Below, in pieces: positions 25,692-34,610 of a stretch of 61,639 nucleotides of DNA. Position numbers and translations under genes: made by a program. The notes below the pieces were generated by a model that saw nothing but the letters and a program-made list of their open reading frames with translations, did no database searches and had not been told where the DNA came from. Source of the DNA: Chloroflexota bacterium (lineage in GTDB: Bacteria; Chloroflexota; Anaerolineae; Anaerolineales; Villigracilaceae); the NCBI GenBank assembly GCA_024224815.1, contig JAAENC010000857.1, positions 1-61,639 on the forward strand, written 5' to 3'. The stretch's first letter is position 1. Each line of letters starts with the position of its first letter.

Positions 25692-26309
25692 TCACTCTTT
25701 TTCCTTGACCACAAAAACTTTATCTCCGGCTCGGACCGTCGCTTCTTCCTGCCCTTCGCTCAAGATCAGCAAAAATCCGCGCCGTCCATTATGCAGAAAT
25801 TGAAGCGTGGATTTCAATTCGGCTGCCGGAAGTCGCTTATCCTGGCTTTTGGCAACAAAATGACTGAACTCATCACAAGGCGCGGCGGTGCTCAAAACAT
25901 CCATGAATAATTTTTGCCCTGTATCTGCATTCTCAATGGCAATTTGCTGACCAAGGTCACCAAGCCAGACTTCATCGCTGTGTTCGATGATGATATTTTC
26001 ACCCGCGCTACCATTCACCATATGCTCGCCAAAGCGTTTTCGCATCGCTTCGTAATGAGATGTAAAACCAATGGAAACAAGATCGTCGTCATCGTAGGCT
26101 TTATCGGGATGGTTAATATGATGGATATCCAATACATGTTCGCTATTGGCAAGCGTGGCTTCGATACCCAAAGAGTTGATAGTCAAACTATCAACTTCAA
26201 CCCTTCGAGAGACATCATAAAAATAGCCCGACGGTGTCTCAATAATTAATCCTGAAGGTTGTATTTGTACTAGTTTAACTTTTCCGAGTTCTCGCTTGTT
26301 CGTAACCAT
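25692..26309 (-). CDS. MOSC-domain protein
   Basis: A 205-residue protein with the MOSC features GSAGENIIIE, VWLGDLGQQIAIE and TAAPCDEFSHF, where the cysteine of the PC motif binds sulfur or the molybdenum cofactor. The domain occurs in sulfurases and amidoxime reductases. The N-terminal 30 residues have the usual VKLVQIQPSGL lead. Location beside a MoaD-like gene and an AOR gene suggests cofactor handling. It is followed by the DAO gene after a 130-base gap without other genes. Confidence 0.82.
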   Translation of the reverse strand: MVTNKRELGKVKLVQIQPSGLIIETPSGYFYDVSRRVEVDSLTINSLGIEATLANSEHVLDIHHINHPDKAYDDDDLVSIGFTSHYEAMRKRFGEHMVNGSAGENIIIEHSDEVWLGDLGQQIAIENADTGQKLFMDVLSTAAPCDEFSHFVAKSQDKRLPAAELKSTLQFLHNGRRGFLLILSEGQEEATVRAGDKVFVVKEKE

Positions 26310-26334
26310 TAAAACTCCTGTTCAGGAAAATGCA

Positions 26335-26676
26335 CTAGCAAGCCATATAAACTTTGCGTACTGTTTCAACGACATGGCTAGTGCCACACCAGCCCTTGCG
26401 CAGATAAAGGACATCACCGGCTTTTACTTCATAATCATCGCCATTATCGCCGAAGAGCTTCCAGTGTCCCTGCAAGATATAACATAATTCATCACTTGCT
26501 CTTTCCAGGCGATATTTCCCCGGAGAGCATTGCCAAATGCCCGCATCTCGACCTTCATCGTCGCTGAAAACTTCTAGCCAGGCTGTTGATGGGGCTGTAT
26601 CTTCCAACGCTTGTGGATGCACGCCCGTATCTTCCAAATCTTGCTCTATCGCTTGTTTTTTAACTACTAATTTCAT
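26335..26676 (-). CDS. Small cupin protein (cupin_3/DUF861 type)
   Basis: A 113-residue single cupin: ASDELCYILQGHWKLFGDNG is motif 1 and AGDVLYLRKGWCGTSHVVETVRKVY is motif 2. The metal-binding histidines of classical cupins are largely replaced, as often in the DUF861 group. Relatives sit in amine and ureide catabolic operons, but no enzymatic role is established for this form. It lies 14 bases after the DinB-like gene and 25 bases before the MOSC gene, so the three are co-transcribed. Confidence 0.8.
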   Translation of the reverse strand: MKLVVKKQAIEQDLEDTGVHPQALEDTAPSTAWLEVFSDDEGRDAGIWQCSPGKYRLERASDELCYILQGHWKLFGDNGDDYEVKAGDVLYLRKGWCGTSHVVETVRKVYMAC

Positions 26677-26690
26677 AATGTTTTCCTTAA

Positions 26691-27164
26691 TTATTTTTGC
26701 ACTGCTTTCTCGATCTCTGCCTGATGCTCAATAATATGATCGGTCATATAACCAACCAAAGTCACAATATCGCCACGCTCATCCCAGGGGAATTGCATGT
26801 CTCCGGGGAAGTGCTCAAGCGACATTCCCTGAATAGCATCTCTAAACGCCTCGTAAGACTCTTCCCATTCAGCAATAATTTGCTCAGATGAGCGCTTTTT
26901 TTGCTCTGCAACAGCTCTTGCGTTATAGTCAGTTTCTTCTTCATCAAGCTCTTCAATTTGATATGCTGAGCCTGCCTGATAAGCGCGCAAAGATTTCGCT
27001 GTTTCCTGATTCCAGGTGGCGATATGACCAATTATCTCTCTAACACGCCAGCCCGAATCTTCAAAAACGACCATCTCAAGATCGACTTTTTCCAATGTTT
27101 CTCGGGTTGCAAAGTGCGCTTTATTCAACTTTTCGAGCAGATTCTTTTTGTCTTTTTCAGGCAT
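26691..27164 (-). CDS. DinB-like four-helix protein
   Basis: I start at ATG 27164, behind AAGGAAC; the upstream frame enters repeat B and is not coding. The 157-residue protein has the DinB/YfiT pattern: VREIIGHIATWNQETAKSL near the middle and VGYMTDHIIEHQAEIEKA at the end, with histidines placed for a divalent metal. Related proteins include thiol-dependent transferases. The link with the island is its position in the MOSC-cupin unit only. Confidence 0.78.
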   Translation of the reverse strand: MPEKDKKNLLEKLNKAHFATRETLEKVDLEMVVFEDSGWRVREIIGHIATWNQETAKSLRAYQAGSAYQIEELDEEETDYNARAVAEQKKRSSEQIIAEWEESYEAFRDAIQGMSLEHFPGDMQFPWDERGDIVTLVGYMTDHIIEHQAEIEKAVQK

Positions 27165-27190
27165 GATATTTGTTCCTTCTTCGTTATCGC

Positions 27191-27224
27191 AGACCTGACA
27201 GGTTTTTAAAAACCTGTCAGGTCT
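27191..27224. repeat. Perfect 34-bp palindrome
   Basis: AGACCTGACAGGTTTTT is followed directly by its exact reverse complement. T-rich sequence flanks it on the plus strand. It may act as a terminator or a palindromic repeat unit; it lies just upstream of the DinB-like gene, next to structured element copy B. Confidence 0.75.
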
Positions 27225-27234
27225 CTCTTTTTTG

Positions 27235-27380
27235 GGATATAAAACCGACGCGCTCTTATTTTGGGCTTGGGTGCAGCCCCCAAGCATCTTCGCGGTGAGA
27301 ACAGGATTCCGTTTACGCCGCAAAGATGTTGTTTTGTGGCAACCAAGTTAAGGGCAAGAGCGGGGCGATGCTTTTCATCC
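27235..27380 (-). repeat. Structured interspersed element, copy B (146 nt)
   Basis: Read on the minus strand it begins GGATGAAAA at 27380 and ends TTTTATATCC near 27235. It has the core GCCACAAAACAAC, a 9-bp hairpin with one G-U pair (27287-27295 with 27318-27326) and a perfect 7-bp hairpin (27265-27271 with 27279-27285). Bases in the first stem differ from copies A and C but the pairing is kept. Same sense as the flanking genes. Confidence 0.7.
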
Positions 27381-27440
27381 TATATTCTTGTATTTGCGAA
27401 TCCAATGCTTTTTGGGGTGAAGCAGTTTCCTCGCTAGAAT

Positions 27441-27486
27441 AGGAGATTGCCACGTCGCAAAAGCATGCTCCTCGCAATGACATGCC
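27441..27486. repeat. Interspersed palindromic repeat of the TTGCGAGGAGC type, copy 1
   Basis: The reverse strand reads ATTGCGAGGAGCATG, then GCGACGTGGCAATCTCC, a widespread bacterial dispersed-repeat pattern with inverted halves. A degenerate second half (CAGTTTCCTCGC) lies just before it. A related copy is at 37236-37328. Confidence 0.65.
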
Positions 27487-27496
27487 TTTATTGAAA

Positions 27497-29956
27497 TTAG
27501 CTTCTAACCCTTAATAGTTTGGGGTCATACATCGGCCTGAGTGAGGCTTTGGCGGGGTAGCGTACACCTGCAATATCAATTTCATAGGTGCCGCTCTTAA
27601 CGAAATCGGCAGATGTTATTCCTTCTTCACTTTCTATGGGTCCTACGCCGACTGAAGCGCCCAGAGTATGCCCGTAACCACCAGACATGATGTATCCAAC
27701 GGGTTTATTGTTGCGATAAATGATCTCGCCATAATAGAGCAATGGCTCAGGGTCTTCGAGCAGGAACTGGGGCATGCGGTATCTGAAACCCTTTTCTTTC
27801 AGACGCAGAAGAGCGTCTCGGCCGATGAAACCGTCGGGCTTTTTGAAATCTACAAAGAAGCTTAGGCCAACTTCTAGCGGGGTGTCGGTATTGTCAATAT
27901 CGCCGCCATAATCGCGATAGGCTTTTTCTAGACGCAAGGTGTTTAGGGCTTGTAAGCCGATATGGTTTAGGCCAAAATCTTTCCCTGCTTCGATGAGGAT
28001 GTTATAGACATGGTCTGAGAATTCTGTGGGGACGTAAAGCTCCCAGCCGAGTTCGCCTACATAGGTGACGCGGATGGCTCTTACGAGGGCGTAGCCGATG
28101 TCAATTTCTTGTGATGTGAGGAAGGGGAAGGCTTCATTGGACATATCGGCACTTGTCACCTTGCTCAAAAATTCACGAGATTTAGGCCCTTGGATATTCA
28201 GGACGCTATAGGCCGAGGAAATATTGGTAACAAAAACATGCGCTTCGGCGGGGATATTGCGCCTTAGCCAGGCTTGGACAGCAACAATGGTGGCATCGCC
28301 GGAGAGCACAAGGAATTGATCTTCTGCCAGACGTGTAACCGTTAGGTCGGCTTCGATGGTGCCTGTGTGGTTACACCATTGAGTATATACACAGCGACCC
28401 ACCGGCACCGCAATATTATTCGCACAGATTCGGTTGAGATATTTCTCTGCGTCACGTCCCTGAACCAAGACTTTTCCCATCACAGAGTAATCCATCATAG
28501 TCACATTTTCGCGCGTGGCACGATGTTCTACGGCGCTGTACTCAAACCAGTTTTGGCGTCCCCATGAGTATTCAACTTTTGGTTCAACACCTTTTGGCGC
28601 GAACCAATCGGGGTATTCCCAACCGGCATATTGGCCAAAATAAGCACCGGCATCCGCTAAATGATTGTGGAAAGAAGATTTGCGCGCATTTCGAGCGGTC
28701 TTGAATTGCTTATTTGGATATGAGTCTTCAAACATAACGCCGAGAACTTCAACAGCGCGATCTTTTACATATTTGGGATTGTTCTCAAATGGCACCATAC
28801 GCGCGATGTCAATTTCGGTAATATCGACATCAGGCACGCCGTCTATCATCCATTGAGCCATTACTTTGCCTGCGCCACCGCCGGTGAGAATGCCAAGTGA
28901 ATTAAAACCGGCTGCAACGTAGAAATTATCCAGTTCTGGTGCTTGCCCCATCATCGGGCTAATATCCGGCGTGAAGCTTTCCGGACCGCAGAAGAATTTA
29001 TGAATGCCCGCTGTTTCCAGCGCAGGGACACGTTTCATTGCATCTTCAATATATGGCATCATGCGATCCCAATTCGGGTTGATCTCGCCAAAAGTGAAAT
29101 CTTTGGGAATGCCATCCAGTGCCCAGGGATCTGAAACCGGCTCGAATATGCCCAATAAGATGCCGCCCACTTCTTCACGTAAATAGGAATAATTATCAGG
29201 GTCTACTAATACGGGCAGGTCTGAGCGGACGCCTTCAATGGCATCGGTGATCAAGTAATAATGCTCCGTAGGCTGTAGGGGAACATTAACGTCAGCCAAT
29301 TTGCCTATCTCGCGTGCCCACATCCCTGCGCAATTGACGACATATTCGGCTTCAATTTCTCCCCTGTTTGTCATTACGCCTGTTACTTGCTGATTCTGTT
29401 GCTTGATGCCTGTAACGGCGGTCTCTTCGATAATGTTGACGCCGCCCATACGAGCGCCTTTGGCTAATGCCATCGTCACATCGATGGGGTTTACGCGACC
29501 ATCATTTGGGGTATAGAAACCGGCCAGAATATTATCTGTTTTTGCTAAAGGCCAGAGTTCTTTAACTTGTTTAGGGGATAGTTCTTCAGTTGGTACGCCA
29601 AATTCCCGCCCAAAAGTAGAAATGCGGCGAAATTCTTCCAGCCGATCTTTGGTGGATGCCAGCGTAATCATCCCGACATCTTTATATCCTGTTGATTGCC
29701 CTGTTTCTTCTGCCAATTGGCTATAAAGCTCCAGAGAGTATCTAGTCATGCCAATTGTTGTTTCGTCAAAAAAACCGCCAGCCTCGATTAATCCTGCTGC
29801 GTGCCAGGTTGTTCCGGATGTGAGTTGAGCACGTTCCAGGAGGACAATATCCTTCCAGCCTCGTTTGGCGAGATGATAGGCGGTACTGCAACCAATAATG
29901 CCGCCTCCTATGATCACAACCTTAGCGTGTTTAGGGAGTTTTTTTTCTTCTGCCAT
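27497..29956 (-). CDS. DMGDH-like FAD dehydrogenase fused to GcvT-type folate domain (paralogue 1)
   Basis: The 819-residue protein has an N-terminal DAO-type domain (KVVIIGGGIIGCSTAYHLAK) with TSGTTWHAAG; His52 matches the histidine that binds FAD covalently in dimethylglycine and sarcosine dehydrogenases. After about residue 430 follow the GcvT and GcvT-C domains (LDYSVMGKVLVQGRDAEKYL type start, ending ASLRPMYDPKLLRVRS). These enzymes oxidise an N-methyl group and hand the one-carbon unit to tetrahydrofolate. One base separates it from the upstream MttB gene, so the pair probably performs sequential demethylation: quaternary to tertiary, then tertiary to secondary. Confidence 0.9.
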   Translation of the reverse strand: MAEEKKLPKHAKVVIIGGGIIGCSTAYHLAKRGWKDIVLLERAQLTSGTTWHAAGLIEAGGFFDETTIGMTRYSLELYSQLAEETGQSTGYKDVGMITLASTKDRLEEFRRISTFGREFGVPTEELSPKQVKELWPLAKTDNILAGFYTPNDGRVNPIDVTMALAKGARMGGVNIIEETAVTGIKQQNQQVTGVMTNRGEIEAEYVVNCAGMWAREIGKLADVNVPLQPTEHYYLITDAIEGVRSDLPVLVDPDNYSYLREEVGGILLGIFEPVSDPWALDGIPKDFTFGEINPNWDRMMPYIEDAMKRVPALETAGIHKFFCGPESFTPDISPMMGQAPELDNFYVAAGFNSLGILTGGGAGKVMAQWMIDGVPDVDITEIDIARMVPFENNPKYVKDRAVEVLGVMFEDSYPNKQFKTARNARKSSFHNHLADAGAYFGQYAGWEYPDWFAPKGVEPKVEYSWGRQNWFEYSAVEHRATRENVTMMDYSVMGKVLVQGRDAEKYLNRICANNIAVPVGRCVYTQWCNHTGTIEADLTVTRLAEDQFLVLSGDATIVAVQAWLRRNIPAEAHVFVTNISSAYSVLNIQGPKSREFLSKVTSADMSNEAFPFLTSQEIDIGYALVRAIRVTYVGELGWELYVPTEFSDHVYNILIEAGKDFGLNHIGLQALNTLRLEKAYRDYGGDIDNTDTPLEVGLSFFVDFKKPDGFIGRDALLRLKEKGFRYRMPQFLLEDPEPLLYYGEIIYRNNKPVGYIMSGGYGHTLGASVGVGPIESEEGITSADFVKSGTYEIDIAGVRYPAKASLRPMYDPKLLRVRS

Positions 29957-29957
29957 C

Positions 29958-31418
29958 CTAATCTCCTAATTCCTTTGCCTTTTTATCTGTAATCGCTAAT
30001 ATCTGATCCATTTCTTTGAGAACATCATCGGGCAATGGCTCAGGGTGATGATTGTCGTATAGTTTATGGAACTCTTCAATCGCTACATCACGCGGTTCAC
30101 GCAATTTACCTTCAGAATCCAGTTGGCGGAAGATGGGCGAATAGTGAAAATCACGAATATGTTTTCGGGTATGCTTTTCGCGTAAAAAGTGTCCACCTGG
30201 GCCGACTGATTTGATAACATCTAAATTCTCTTCAAAGCCTTTGAACTCAAACTTTTTGTAAGTGTGGAATATATCCATCGCCATAGCAGAATCCAGAATG
30301 ATTTGTTCAGGATAAAGCACCATGGAGGAACCCATCATGCCCATATAACCGCAAAGATCGCCGCCAGCAAGCGGAATTTGTACACCGCCAAAGCCTGCTT
30401 CAAAAGCAGATTGCCAGCCAATCTCGGGAGCGTCACTGCTGAATGAGCCGCCGCCTAATGAGGGTACACCCCAAGCATGTGCCAATTGAGCTGCGATTAG
30501 ATTTACAGGTAAGGGAACATCGCCAATATAACCGCCTGTACGAGGGTTCATAAGCGAAGTAATGATCGAGTGCATAACCGGTGCGCCCGGATAAGCTAAT
30601 TGCATTAATACCATCGCGCTTACAGATTCAGCATCACCCAATGTGATTGCGCCAAGCACAGATGCCGGAGCGGTTGACCCCATAGTTGGCATTGCCATGA
30701 AACTTTGCGGGATGCCTGCTTCGGCGTAGATCAGAGCGGTTTCAATGCCATCAGCATCTTGTGTTAGAGGGGCAATTGTACAAATATTGGCGCAGATGGG
30801 AGGTCTTTTTCGTCGTTCTTCTTCACTTCCTCTGACGACAGTAGCCATTTCTACAATAGCGGGAGCAAGTTTAGGGTGAATGGTCGTTCCGCCGCGTACA
30901 TGTTTGAGTGTATTCGTCAGACCGGCGTGGCACTCATGCAGGGGGGCTGTTTTCCCATAATCCTGAGCGCTGACCATCGGCCAAAAAAAGCTGACCGCTG
31001 AAATCCCATTTGCCACGCGGGCCATCATTTCAACATCCGCTTTTTTAGACGCACGTTTTTCACGGGTTTCGGGGTCAATGACATGTACCCCGCACCCATC
31101 CGTTGTCAGGTGCGAAGCTGTTCCATCCAGAGAAAGATCAAAGCGTTCTTCTCGGCCAGCCAAGACTATATTTCTTGGCGCTGTGGCCATCGCTTTCTTG
31201 ACCAGATCGGGTGGTATCTTGACAATTTTGCTGTCCCAATCGACATTGGCACCGTGATCTGAGAATATTGTTAGCGCTTTTTTGCTTGGGAAGTACACAC
31301 CAACATCTGATAGTAGTTGCAAGGTGCCGTTTTTGATTGTTTCTAGTTCGGATTCGCTTAATACAGCGATTTTGTTATGTGATGGAATGGAAAATATATC
31401 TGGGGTTTTAGAGTACAT
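29958..31418 (-). CDS. MttB-superfamily corrinoid methyltransferase, non-pyrrolysine (paralogue 4)
   Basis: A 486-residue MttB homologue without in-frame TAG. It has LLSDVGVYFPSKKALTIFSDHG, LTTDGCGVHVIDPETREKRA, ICTIAPLTQDADGIETA and the C-terminal GPGGHFLREKHTRKHIRDF. GAGGAGA precedes the ATG. It stands between the lone corrinoid cap-domain gene (upstream) and the DMGDH-GcvT gene (one base downstream). No complete corrinoid protein is near it, so it must use the one at 7286 or one outside the window. Confidence 0.88.
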   Translation of the reverse strand: MYSKTPDIFSIPSHNKIAVLSESELETIKNGTLQLLSDVGVYFPSKKALTIFSDHGANVDWDSKIVKIPPDLVKKAMATAPRNIVLAGREERFDLSLDGTASHLTTDGCGVHVIDPETREKRASKKADVEMMARVANGISAVSFFWPMVSAQDYGKTAPLHECHAGLTNTLKHVRGGTTIHPKLAPAIVEMATVVRGSEEERRKRPPICANICTIAPLTQDADGIETALIYAEAGIPQSFMAMPTMGSTAPASVLGAITLGDAESVSAMVLMQLAYPGAPVMHSIITSLMNPRTGGYIGDVPLPVNLIAAQLAHAWGVPSLGGGSFSSDAPEIGWQSAFEAGFGGVQIPLAGGDLCGYMGMMGSSMVLYPEQIILDSAMAMDIFHTYKKFEFKGFEENLDVIKSVGPGGHFLREKHTRKHIRDFHYSPIFRQLDSEGKLREPRDVAIEEFHKLYDNHHPEPLPDDVLKEMDQILAITDKKAKELGD

Positions 31419-31463
31419 TTCGAAAATCTCCTCGCTGAAGTTTTTATTAGCAGATTTGTTCCT

Positions 31464-31709
31464 CTATAGGGCAGATTCTAAAATACTTAAAGCCGCTCTC
31501 ATTGCTTCGGTGCTATTGAATAGATCGGATAAAAGATATTCTCCGCTAGCGTGTAGTTTTCCTGCGCGTTGTAGTCCTTCTCTGACACCTGTGATGCAAG
31601 CGCGTATATCTCCCCTTTTTTTTACGGCTTCCACGGCCAAATCTTTGGCCGTGGAAATATCACCGTTAAGTACAGCTTGAGCTAGTTTCTTTTTTATCTC
31701 AAGTGTCAT
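31464..31709 (-). CDS. Stand-alone corrinoid-protein cap domain (no B12-binding domain)
   Basis: ATG 31709 has AAGGA seven bases upstream, a better start than ATG 31715. The 81-residue product matches only the N-terminal four-helix cap of MtgC/MttC-type corrinoid proteins: AQAVLNGDISTAKDLAVEA, AGKLHASGEYLLSDLFNSTEAMRAALSILES. The frame ends where the linker to the Rossmann domain would begin, and no DxHxxG motif follows in any frame before the next gene. It may be a decayed gene or a free regulator that competes for methyltransferase surfaces. A 13-bp perfect hairpin (31629-31656) lies within the coding sequence. Confidence 0.75.
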   Translation of the reverse strand: MTLEIKKKLAQAVLNGDISTAKDLAVEAVKKRGDIRACITGVREGLQRAGKLHASGEYLLSDLFNSTEAMRAALSILESAL

Positions 31710-31750
31710 AATCATTCCTTATAGGGTTAGGGAGATGCCACAGATGGGAT

Positions 31751-33220
31751 TTAGAATTTACGCGACCATTCCTTTGGCCAGCGTTCAACGACAACTTTTT
31801 TCTGTGTAAAAAATTCTACAGCATCCATACCTTGACCGTGCATATCGCCAAAGAACGAGTCTTTCCAGCCACTGAAGGGGAAGAAAGCCATTGGCGCGGC
31901 TACACCGATATTGATGCCTACATTCCCGGCTTCTACTTCATAGCGAAACTTCCTTGCTATTGAACCGCTTGATGTAAAGAGACTGGCCTGATTTCCGTAA
32001 ACATGGCTATTTGCCAGTTTGATGGCTTCTTCGATTGTATTTACATGCATCATGCTTAGCACAGGTCCGAAGACTTCGGTTTTCCACATACCGCTGTTGG
32101 GTTGTACATCAGCTAATACTGTTGGGCGAACAAAGGAGCCATTTTCATAGCCTTTGATCGTTGTGCCTCGCCCATCTACCAACGCAGATGCGCCTTCCTT
32201 TGCGCCCATGCCGATTAATTGCTCGACACGTCCTTTACTTTCCTGACTGATGAGCGGCCCCATCTGGACGCCTTCATCCATACCATAGCCAACAGTACGA
32301 GAAGCAGCAGCATCACAGATCAATTCAGTGAAATTATTCCGCGCTTCTGCCACTGTTACAGCGAGAGAAACAGCTAAACAGCGTTGACCGGCACAGCCGA
32401 AAGCGGAATCTGCAATGATCTTGGTTGCCATATCCATATCTGCATCCGGCATGATGATGACCGGATTCTTCGCGCCGCCCTGAGCTTGCACCCGTTTCCC
32501 GTTCTCGGCAGCACGCTTGTACACATATTTAGCAATATTTGTTGACCCGACAAATGTGATGGCTCGAATATCAGGGTGATCAAGAATGCCATCTACAGCC
32601 TCTTTTGCACCATGCACCATATTGACGACACCCTTCGGAAAGCCAACCTGCTCGATCAGCTCAAAGATGAATTGCATACTGGTAGAAACTTTCTCAGAAG
32701 GTTTAACAATATAGGTATTACCGGTTGCTAGTGCATAAGGTAGATACCAGAAGGGAATCATGCCGGGGAAGTTAAAGGGCGCGATTGTAGCGCATACGCC
32801 TAAAGGCTGACGCAACATGATCTCATCAATGCCGGGGGCAATATCTTCGGCGATTTCACCCTTCATCATCATGGGCATACCGCAGGCAACTTCTACATTT
32901 TCTATGGCGCGTACCATTTCCGCTTTGGCTTCGCCAAAGGTTTTGCCACATTCCATTGAGATGAGACGGCCAATTTCATCGTGATTGGCTTTGAGTAGAT
33001 CGCGCAATTTGAAGAGATATTGAATGCGATCTTGCACAGGCGTTTGGCGCCAGGTAGGGAAAGCGTCCGATGCTGCTTTTGTTGCGGCATCCACGACATC
33101 TTTCCCGCTTAACGGGGTTTTCGCAATGACTTCACCCGTGGCAGGGTTGATGACATCCGCATATTCACTTACTTTTGGGTCTACCCATTCGTTGTTGATG
33201 TAATTGAGTATTTTTGTCAT
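31751..33220 (-). CDS. mmsA: CoA-acylating methylmalonate/malonate-semialdehyde dehydrogenase
   Basis: The 489-residue aldehyde dehydrogenase has the MmsA/IolA hallmarks: start [42 protein letters not shown], and the catalytic CAGQRC. Unlike other ALDHs, this family makes acyl-CoA and releases CO2, turning malonate semialdehyde into acetyl-CoA or methylmalonate semialdehyde into propionyl-CoA. It is one base from the upstream aminotransferase, which would make the semialdehyde from beta-alanine or 3-aminoisobutyrate. That pairing is the central-carbon exit of the island. Confidence 0.9.
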   Translation of the reverse strand: MTKILNYINNEWVDPKVSEYADVINPATGEVIAKTPLSGKDVVDAATKAASDAFPTWRQTPVQDRIQYLFKLRDLLKANHDEIGRLISMECGKTFGEAKAEMVRAIENVEVACGMPMMMKGEIAEDIAPGIDEIMLRQPLGVCATIAPFNFPGMIPFWYLPYALATGNTYIVKPSEKVSTSMQFIFELIEQVGFPKGVVNMVHGAKEAVDGILDHPDIRAITFVGSTNIAKYVYKRAAENGKRVQAQGGAKNPVIIMPDADMDMATKIIADSAFGCAGQRCLAVSLAVTVAEARNNFTELICDAAASRTVGYGMDEGVQMGPLISQESKGRVEQLIGMGAKEGASALVDGRGTTIKGYENGSFVRPTVLADVQPNSGMWKTEVFGPVLSMMHVNTIEEAIKLANSHVYGNQASLFTSSGSIARKFRYEVEAGNVGINIGVAAPMAFFPFSGWKDSFFGDMHGQGMDAVEFFTQKKVVVERWPKEWSRKF

Positions 33221-33221
33221 G

Positions 33222-34550
33222 CTAATTCACCTTTTTGTCTGCAACTTCAAGTGCTTTTTCAACGAGAGTAAGCCCCTCGTCTAGCTCTTCTTTTGTGATG
33301 CTCAGTGGCGGTACGACGAAAACCATTGTCCTGATATTTTTCACCATGATAAATGTGAATAATCCGCTATCGAGCAACGCCTTCTTAACCTCGGCCATAA
33401 CCTCGGCTGAGAGCGGTTTTTTCGTTTCGCGGTTTTCCACAAGCTCGATCCCGGCAAATAGCCCGATATAGCGCACGTCGCCCACGGAGATATGACGATC
33501 TTTTATGCTTTCGAGCGCTTCTCCAAGATATTTTCCCAGTGTTGCAGCATTATCAATTAAGCCATCTTCTTCATAGACTTCTATTGTTGCTAATGCAGCT
33601 GCACAAGCGAGAGCGTGTCCGCTATAGGTGAGACCGGCGTAGAGATATTTATCTTCAAAGTGGGCGGCTATTTTTTCTGAGACGATCACCGCACCCAGGG
33701 GGACATAACCAGAAGTAATGCCTTTTGCTGTGGTGATGATATCCGGGGCTACATCCCAATTATCAACGGCAAACCATTTTCCTGTTCGCCCCCATCCGCT
33801 CATGACTTCGTCAGAGATGAGTAGAGTGTCGTATTTATCGCAGATTTCACGTATTCGCGGCCAATAATCATCTGGTGGGACGAGGAGGCCGTTTGAGCCG
33901 GTCACACCTTCCATGATGATGGCCGCGATCTTGTCTGGCCCTTCATATTGGATGATTTCTTCGACATGCGAAATACATTCTCGTTTGCAGGATTCTTTCT
34001 TCTGTCCAAAAGGACAACGATAACAATAGGGATCGAGAAAATGTGCTGTTCCTGGCATGGCAGGTTCAACAGCAAGTCGGCGATAATCTCCTGTTAGGGC
34101 AATTGAACCATGTGTAGCGCCGTGATAGGAAATATAACGCGCCAATATCTTTTGCTTGCCTGTATAAGCACGTGCAATTTTGATGGCGTTCTCATTTGCT
34201 TCGGAGCCACCTAAGGCGAAGAAGCTCTTTTTGAGCTGTCCGGGCGTGACTTCTGCCAGTTTTTTGCCGAGCAAGCCACGGGGTCCGGTTGCGTTTCCGG
34301 GATGAACAAAGCATAATTTCGCGGCCTGTTCCTGGATCGCATCAACCACTTTGGGGTGTTGGCTTCCAATATTCGTATTCATTAGTTGCGAAGAAAAATC
34401 CAGGTAGCGTTTTCCATCTGCATCCCAAAAATAGACCCCTTCTGCTTTGGTAACGGGAATAGGGTTGACTTGAGATTGGATTGACCAAGAAAAGAATGTA
34501 TATTCTTTGCTCAGTTGGACAATTTCTTCACCTGATAAAACCTTACCCAT
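33222..34550 (-). CDS. Class III omega-aminotransferase (beta-alanine/taurine:pyruvate type)
   Basis: A 442-residue PLP aminotransferase of fold type I, class III. It shows [31 protein letters not shown], the [18 protein letters not shown] block and the PLP lysine in [15 protein letters not shown]. The CYRCPF...CKREC segment in the middle is shared by beta-alanine:pyruvate and taurine:pyruvate aminotransferases. Tight coupling to mmsA favours beta-alanine or another omega-amino acid as donor. Putrescine- and diamine-type donors are not ruled out. Confidence 0.88.
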   Translation of the reverse strand: MGKVLSGEEIVQLSKEYTFFSWSIQSQVNPIPVTKAEGVYFWDADGKRYLDFSSQLMNTNIGSQHPKVVDAIQEQAAKLCFVHPGNATGPRGLLGKKLAEVTPGQLKKSFFALGGSEANENAIKIARAYTGKQKILARYISYHGATHGSIALTGDYRRLAVEPAMPGTAHFLDPYCYRCPFGQKKESCKRECISHVEEIIQYEGPDKIAAIIMEGVTGSNGLLVPPDDYWPRIREICDKYDTLLISDEVMSGWGRTGKWFAVDNWDVAPDIITTAKGITSGYVPLGAVIVSEKIAAHFEDKYLYAGLTYSGHALACAAALATIEVYEEDGLIDNAATLGKYLGEALESIKDRHISVGDVRYIGLFAGIELVENRETKKPLSAEVMAEVKKALLDSGLFTFIMVKNIRTMVFVVPPLSITKEELDEGLTLVEKALEVADKKVN

Positions 34551-34610
34551 GAAACCTCACTTTTTCAGGATACAGTCTTGGGAAAGACTGTACCCCGTTA
34601 TCAATTTATC

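Larger units (their letters stand above)
27165..27496. other. Repeat-rich intergenic region
   Basis: No gene. From right to left on the plus strand it holds an interspersed palindromic repeat (27441-27486), structured element copy B (27235-27380) and a perfect palindrome (27191-27224). Any promoter for the DinB-cupin-MOSC genes must be in the part next to 27164. Confidence 0.6.
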
